Positions 1 to 7,344 of a stretch of 7,344 nucleotides of DNA are shown here, piece by piece. A program made the position numbers and the translations under genes. Every line of letters starts with the position of its first letter. Position 1 is the stretch's first letter. This stretch comes from an uncultured Roseateles sp. Lineage in GTDB: Bacteria; Pseudomonadota; Gammaproteobacteria; Burkholderiales; Burkholderiaceae. The stretch covers positions 1 to 7,344 of the forward strand of contig CAMLKW010000217.1 in the NCBI GenBank assembly GCA_946480605.1, in the 5' to 3' direction. The notes under the pieces were generated by a model. That model was not told where the DNA came from. It did not search any database and was given only the letters and a program-made list of their open reading frames with translations.

Positions 1-740
1 CCTACCTGCCGGTGTCGGGCTTTCCGGAGCTGAAGCTGCTGCAGGACCACTGGCAGGACATCCGCGCCGAGGCCTTCAAGCTGGCCGACGCCGGCGAGAT
101 CAAGAAGAGCGACAAGTACAACGACGCCGGTTTCAACAGCTTCTTCAAGACCGGCTGGACGCGCTTCCACCTGAAGTGGTACGACGACGCGCATGCTTCG
201 GCGAAGGAGTTGTGCCCGGTGACAACCGGCCTGCTGCAGCGCATCCCGACCGTGAAGGCCGCGATGTTCGCCGCGCTGCCGCCCGGCGGCCGCCTGGTCA
301 CGCACCGCGACCCGTTCGCCGGCTCGGTGCGCTACCACCTCGGGCTGGTGACGCCCAATGCCGACAGCTGCTACATCTCGGTGGACGGCGAACGCTACTC
401 CTGGCGCGATGGCGAGGGCGTCATCTTCGACGAGACCTACCTCCACTACGCCGAGAACCAGTCGAACACGATGCGCATCATCCTGTTCTGCGACGTCGAG
501 CGGCCTCTGAACAACCCGGTGGCGCGCTGGTTCAACCACTTCATCAGCAACACGCTGATCCGTGCCGCATCGGCCCCCAACTCCGAAACCGACCGCACAG
601 GCGGCATCAACCGGCTGTTCGCCTACGTGCAGCAGGTGCGCCTGTTCGGCAAGCGCATCAAGGCGAAGAGCCGGTTCGCCTACTACGCGATCCAGTGGGT
701 CGTCTTCGGCGGGCTGATCGTCTGGTGGCTCTGGCCCTGA
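1..740 (+). CDS. lpxO: LpxO-like lipid A 2-hydroxylase (Asp/Asn beta-hydroxylase family), 5' end outside window
   Basis: The family is Fe(II)/2-oxoglutarate-dependent; LpxO hydroxylates a secondary acyl chain of lipid A at C2 at the inner membrane. The frame is already open at base 3, reading Y-L-P-V before S-G-F-P-E-L. The GTG at 12 is therefore probably an internal Val codon and the true start lies upstream. About 245 codons are visible; Salmonella LpxO has about 300 residues. Family features seen: an N-terminal stretch with F-P-E-L-K-L-L-Q and W-x-x-I-R-x-E-A; the iron ligands H-x-D in T-H-R-D-P (His codon 303, Asp codon 309); the distal iron His in D-E-T-Y-L-H-Y (His codon 444); and the presumed 2-oxoglutarate-binding Arg in T-M-R-I-I-L-F (Arg codon 474). 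The C-terminus is a hydrophobic, Trp-rich segment (F-A-Y-Y-A-I-Q-W-V-V-F onward to W-W-L-W-P) that looks like the membrane anchor of LpxO. A related hydroxylase with another substrate is possible, but the C-terminal anchor favours LpxO. It stops at TGA 738-740 and is followed by a likely terminator. Confidence 0.85.
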   Translation, partial: YLPVSGFPELKLLQDHWQDIRAEAFKLADAGEIKKSDKYNDAGFNSFFKTGWTRFHLKWYDDAHASAKELCPVTTGLLQRIPTVKAAMFAALPPGGRLVTHRDPFAGSVRYHLGLVTPNADSCYISVDGERYSWRDGEGVIFDETYLHYAENQSNTMRIILFCDVERPLNNPVARWFNHFISNTLIRAASAPNSETDRTGGINRLFAYVQQVRLFGKRIKAKSRFAYYAIQWVVFGGLIVWWLWP

Positions 741-756
741 CGCAGACGTGACAACC

Positions 757-772
757 GGAAGGCAAGCCTTCC
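757..772 (+). repeat. perfect inverted repeat between lpxO and the amidohydrolase gene
   Basis: GGAAGGC (757-763), AA, GCCTTCC (766-772) is a perfect 7-base inverted repeat that could form a 6-bp hairpin with a CAAG tetraloop. Its last two bases are shared with the next hairpin at 771-789. It could strengthen the lpxO terminator, act as an alternative structure to it, or be a DNA-level operator. No protein binding site I know matches it. Confidence 0.6.
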
Positions 773-793
773 TTCGTTAGCATCGAAGGTTTT
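771..793 (+). terminator. probable intrinsic terminator after lpxO
   Basis: CCTTCG (771-776) pairs perfectly with CGAAGG (784-789) around a 7-base loop. TTTT (790-793) follows immediately. The position, 31 bases after the lpxO stop, suits a terminator. The stem is only 6 bp and the T-tract short, so it may be partial. Because it ends 22 bases before the next start codon, the downstream gene needs either read-through or a promoter inside this spacer. Confidence 0.5.
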
Positions 794-814
794 GGTCACC
801 CCAACACCTTCTCC

Positions 815-4069
<3,255 letters not shown>

Positions 4070-4086
4070 GGGCTAGAATGCCGCCC

Positions 4087-4156
4087 GTCAGGAGAGCGCC
4101 CCGGTGCAGTTTGGGGGCCGCCGAAGGCGCAACAACGCTCAGGCAGAAGGACTGAC
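4087..4156 (+). promoter_or_regulatory. glycine riboswitch, first aptamer
   Basis: This is the first of two glycine-binding aptamers ahead of gcvT. P1 is GTCAG (4087-4091) with CTGAC (4152-4156). P2 is GAGCG (4094-4098) with CGCTC (4136-4140). The family hallmarks are the GGAGAG start (4091-4096), the core CCGAAGG..GCAA (from 4121), and CTCAGGCAGAAGGAC closing into P1. The core has GCG where the usual sequence is GGG. Its first base lies 18 bases past the stop codon of the upstream gene. Confidence 0.93.
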
Positions 4157-4159
4157 AAG

Positions 4160-4188
4160 ACGCGGCGGGTGACAGACACTCGGCGCGT
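4160..4188 (+). other. hairpin in the inter-aptamer linker of the glycine riboswitch
   Basis: ACGCG (4160-4164) pairs with CGCGT (4184-4188). After one G-G mismatch (4165/4183), CGGGTG (4166-4171) pairs with CACTCG (4177-4182) around a 5-base loop, with one G-T wobble. That gives eleven pairs. It fills almost all of the 33-base linker between the aptamers, leaving AAG before it and a single T after it. Tandem glycine riboswitches described in other bacteria usually have a much shorter linker. Confidence 0.7.
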
Positions 4189-4189
4189 T

Positions 4190-4289
4190 CCTCACTGGAG
4201 AGAGGCCGGTCCCTGAACCGGCCCACTGAAGGGGCAAGCCCAAGGCGATTCGCCGGGGGTCAATCTCTCAAGTACCAGGGACAGCGAGG
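4190..4289 (+). promoter_or_regulatory. glycine riboswitch, second aptamer
   Basis: The second glycine aptamer has P1 formed by CCTCACTG (4190-4197) with CAGCGAGG (4282-4289), seven pairs plus one A-C mismatch. The GGAGAGAG strand pairs with CTCTC (4265-4269). A 7-bp hairpin GGCCGGT/ACCGGCC (4204-4210, 4217-4223) follows, then the core CTGAAGGGGCAAG (4226-4238), a small GGCG/CGCC hairpin (4244-4247, 4251-4254), and CTCTCAAGTACCAGGGACAG. The last motif differs slightly from the common CTCAGG..AAAGGACAG form. This aptamer adjoins the expression platform and should be the one that controls gcvT. Confidence 0.95.
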
Positions 4290-4333
4290 ACATCCAAACC
4301 CGAAATCCGTCGGAGCTTCTGATGTCCTCCCTG
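4282..4333 (+). promoter_or_regulatory. expression platform and ribosome binding site of gcvT
   Basis: GGAG (4312-4315) lies six bases before the gcvT ATG (4322) and is a good Shine-Dalgarno sequence. The 3' strand of aptamer-2 P1 and the bases after it (4282-4294) can pair with 4321-4333, covering the start codon and codons 2-4, at 12 of 13 positions with a single C-C mismatch at 4285/4330. That helix cannot coexist with P1. No terminator hairpin with a T-tract is present, so control of translation initiation is the natural reading: glycine stabilises P1 and frees the start codon. Confidence 0.7.
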
Positions 4334-5434
4334 CTGCAAACGCCTCTTCACGCCCTCCACGTCGAACTCGGCGCCAAGATGGTGCCCTTCGCCGGCTACG
4401 ACATGCCGGTGCAATACCCCACCGGCGTGATGGCCGAGCACAAGCACACGCGCGCCGCCGCCGGCCTGTTCGACGTGTCGCACATGGGCCAGGTACGCCT
4501 CGTCGGCGCCGACGCCGCCGCTGCGCTGGAAACGCTGGTGCCGGTGGACATCATCGACCTGGGCGTGTTCAAGCAACGCTACGCGCTGTTCACGAACGAA
4601 CAAGGTGGCCTGCTGGACGACCTGATGGTGTGCCGTCGCCCCGACGACCTGTTCGTCGTCGTGAACGCGGGTTGCAAGGAGCAAGACATCGCTCACATGC
4701 AAAAGCACATTGGCTCGCGCTGCGAAGTCATTCCCGTGCCCGAGCGTGCATTGCTGGCGCTGCAAGGCCCCGAGGCCGTCACGGTGCTGAGCCGCCTGAA
4801 CCCCGACGTCGCCAAGCTGACCTTCATGACCGGCGGCTTCTTCCAGCTCGACGGCATAGCCACCTTCCTGACCCGCTCGGGCTACACCGGCGAAGACGGC
4901 TACGAAATTTCCGTGCATCAGGACGATGCCGTGGCACTCGCCCGCAAGCTGCTGAGCCATGCCGAGGTCAAGCCCATCGGCCTGGGCGCGCGCGACTCGC
5001 TGCGACTGGAAGCCGGCCTGTGCCTGTACGGCCACGACATCGACACCACGACCACGCCGGTCGAAGCCTCCATCACCTGGGCCATCCAGAAGGTGCGCCG
5101 CGCCGGCGGTGCGCGTGCCGGTGGCTACCCGGGCGCGGCTGTCATCGACGAACAGCTCGCCAATGGCGCCGCCCGCAAGCGCGTGGGCCTGGTCGGCAAG
5201 GAGCGCATGCCCGTGCGTGAAGGCGCCAGGATCGTCACCGCAGACGGCACCGACATCGGCGTCGTCACCAGCGGCACGCTGGGCCCGACCGTCAATCAGC
5301 CGGTCGCCCTCGCCTACCTGGCCAAGGACCACGCGGCCATCGGCACCGAAGTCTTCGCCATCGTGCGCGACAAGCGCACGCCCATGGTCGTCTCCGCCAC
5401 CCCCTTCACCCCCAACCGCTACTACCGAGGTTAA
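4322..5434 (+). CDS. gcvT: glycine cleavage system T protein (aminomethyltransferase)
   Basis: GcvT transfers the methylene group from the aminomethyl-lipoyl arm of GcvH to tetrahydrofolate, releasing ammonia and 5,10-methylene-tetrahydrofolate in the cytoplasm. The 370 residues are close to the usual family length of about 360-375. Family signatures seen are [10 protein letters not shown] near residue 50; G-G-L-L-D-D-L-M at 95-102, containing the folate-facing Asp (99 or 100); L-A-L-Q-G-P-E-A in the middle; [10 protein letters not shown] at 186-195; [14 protein letters not shown] at 220-233 followed by Y-G-H-D; and the C-terminal barrel with V-T-S-G-T-L-G-P-T. The ATG at 4322 is fixed by GGAG at 4312 and by alignment of the N-terminus L-L-Q-T-P-L-H with known GcvT starts. 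It is the first gene of the operon and is controlled by the glycine riboswitch; gcvH starts two bases after its stop. Confidence 0.97.
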   Translation: MSSLLQTPLHALHVELGAKMVPFAGYDMPVQYPTGVMAEHKHTRAAAGLFDVSHMGQVRLVGADAAAALETLVPVDIIDLGVFKQRYALFTNEQGGLLDDLMVCRRPDDLFVVVNAGCKEQDIAHMQKHIGSRCEVIPVPERALLALQGPEAVTVLSRLNPDVAKLTFMTGGFFQLDGIATFLTRSGYTGEDGYEISVHQDDAVALARKLLSHAEVKPIGLGARDSLRLEAGLCLYGHDIDTTTTPVEASITWAIQKVRRAGGARAGGYPGAAVIDEQLANGAARKRVGLVGKERMPVREGARIVTADGTDIGVVTSGTLGPTVNQPVALAYLAKDHAAIGTEVFAIVRDKRTPMVVSATPFTPNRYYRG

Positions 5435-5436
5435 GC

Positions 5437-5811
5437 ATGTCCATCAAGTACACCCCCGACCACGAATGGCTGGACGTCCACGGTGACGGCACCGCGACCG
5501 TCGGCATCACCATGCACGCGCAGGACGCGCTGGGCGATGTGGTCTTCGTGGACCTGCCCGAAGTGGGCAAGACCTACGCCGAGAAGGAAGTCGCCGGCGT
5601 CGTCGAATCCGTGAAGGCTGCGGCCGACGTCTACATGCCCGTGGACGGCGAGATCACCGAGGTCAACGAAGCCCTGCGCGACGACCCCGCCCTGGCCAAC
5701 TCCGACCCGCTGAAGGCCGGCTGGTTCTTCAAGGTCAAGCTGAGCAACCCCGCCCAGCTCGACGCGCTGATGGACGCCACCGCCTACGACGCCCTGCTGA
5801 AGACCCTGTAA
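5437..5811 (+). CDS. gcvH: glycine cleavage system H protein (lipoyl carrier)
   Basis: GcvH is the lipoylated carrier that shuttles the aminomethyl intermediate from GcvP to GcvT and is then reoxidised by dihydrolipoamide dehydrogenase. The 124-residue length is typical. It opens with the family start Y-T-P-D-H-E-W-L and contains G-I-T-x-x-A-Q-D-A-L-G-D and V-V-F-V-D-L-P. The lipoyl attachment motif is [11 protein letters not shown], with the modified lysine at residue 60. P-V-D-G-E-I, L-x-x-D-P-A-L-x-N and G-W-F-F-K-V follow, as expected. The ATG at 5437 is two bases after the gcvT stop, and its Shine-Dalgarno GAGG (5427-5430) lies inside the last codons of gcvT, so the two are probably translationally coupled. 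Confidence 0.98.
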   Translation: MSIKYTPDHEWLDVHGDGTATVGITMHAQDALGDVVFVDLPEVGKTYAEKEVAGVVESVKAAADVYMPVDGEITEVNEALRDDPALANSDPLKAGWFFKVKLSNPAQLDALMDATAYDALLKTL

Positions 5812-5831
5812 ATCCTCGAAGTAGCCCTGCC

Positions 5832-7344
<1,513 letters not shown>

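Noticed and set aside
12..14. GTG as the start codon of the lpxO-like gene.
   Set aside because: The frame is open upstream to base 3 and reads Y-L-P-V, and family members extend further N-terminally. There is no convincing ribosome binding site in the 11 bases available.
176..751. A second plus-strand open frame of 191 codons inside lpxO.
   Set aside because: It is an Arg/Pro/Ala-rich frame-shifted shadow of lpxO with no motifs.
748..783. Promoter for the amidohydrolase gene with -35 GTGACA (748-753) and -10 TAGCAT (778-783).
   Set aside because: The -35 is good but the spacing of 24 bases is far too long, and no acceptable -10 occurs at 16-18 bases. The true promoter is not identified.
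4290..4321. An intrinsic terminator as the riboswitch expression platform.
   Set aside because: There is no GC-rich hairpin followed by a T-tract between aptamer 2 and the gcvT start; start-codon sequestration fits better.
4070..4321. A small unannotated protein gene in the 252-base gap before gcvT.
   Set aside because: The whole gap is accounted for by the promoter region, the two glycine aptamers and the expression platform.

Overview
The window is ordinary GC-rich chromosomal DNA, by eye about two-thirds G+C with strong G/C preference at third codon positions. All genes lie on the + strand and are densely packed. A glycine riboswitch in front of gcvT-gcvH-gcvP, an LpxO-type lipid A hydroxylase and the overall codon style suggest a betaproteobacterium of the order Burkholderiales. 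A Comamonadaceae or Roseateles/Rubrivivax-like member is my guess; the genus cannot be settled from this sequence. I see no mobile element, tRNA, rRNA, CRISPR array or phage gene.

Layout. Bases 1-740 hold the 3' part of an lpxO-like gene whose start lies outside the window. Bases 741-814 are a short spacer with overlapping inverted repeats, the second followed by TTTT and likely a terminator. Bases 815-4069 encode a large exported protein with an N-terminal PD40/TolB-like beta-propeller and a C-terminal amidohydrolase domain. Bases 4046-4079 carry a 16-bp palindrome and a possible promoter, overlapping the end of that gene. Bases 4087-4289 are a tandem glycine riboswitch with an unusual hairpin in the linker. 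gcvT (4322-5434), gcvH (5437-5811) and the first 504 codons of gcvP (5832 to the window end) follow as one operon.

How it works together. GcvP decarboxylates glycine, the aminomethyl group is carried on the lipoyl arm of GcvH, and GcvT passes the one-carbon unit to tetrahydrofolate. The riboswitch senses the substrate. I can read a specific translational ON switch: the 3' strand of the second aptamer's P1 helix can instead pair with the gcvT start codon and codons 2-4, because the start of gcvT nearly copies the P1 5' strand. Glycine binding would hold P1 together and free the start codon. The lpxO and amidohydrolase genes have no evident functional link to glycine cleavage.

Nothing here looks like a wholly new system. 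The observations most worth testing are the gcvT expression platform, the structured linker, the palindrome at the gcv promoter, and the non-standard metal-ligand set of the amidohydrolase.
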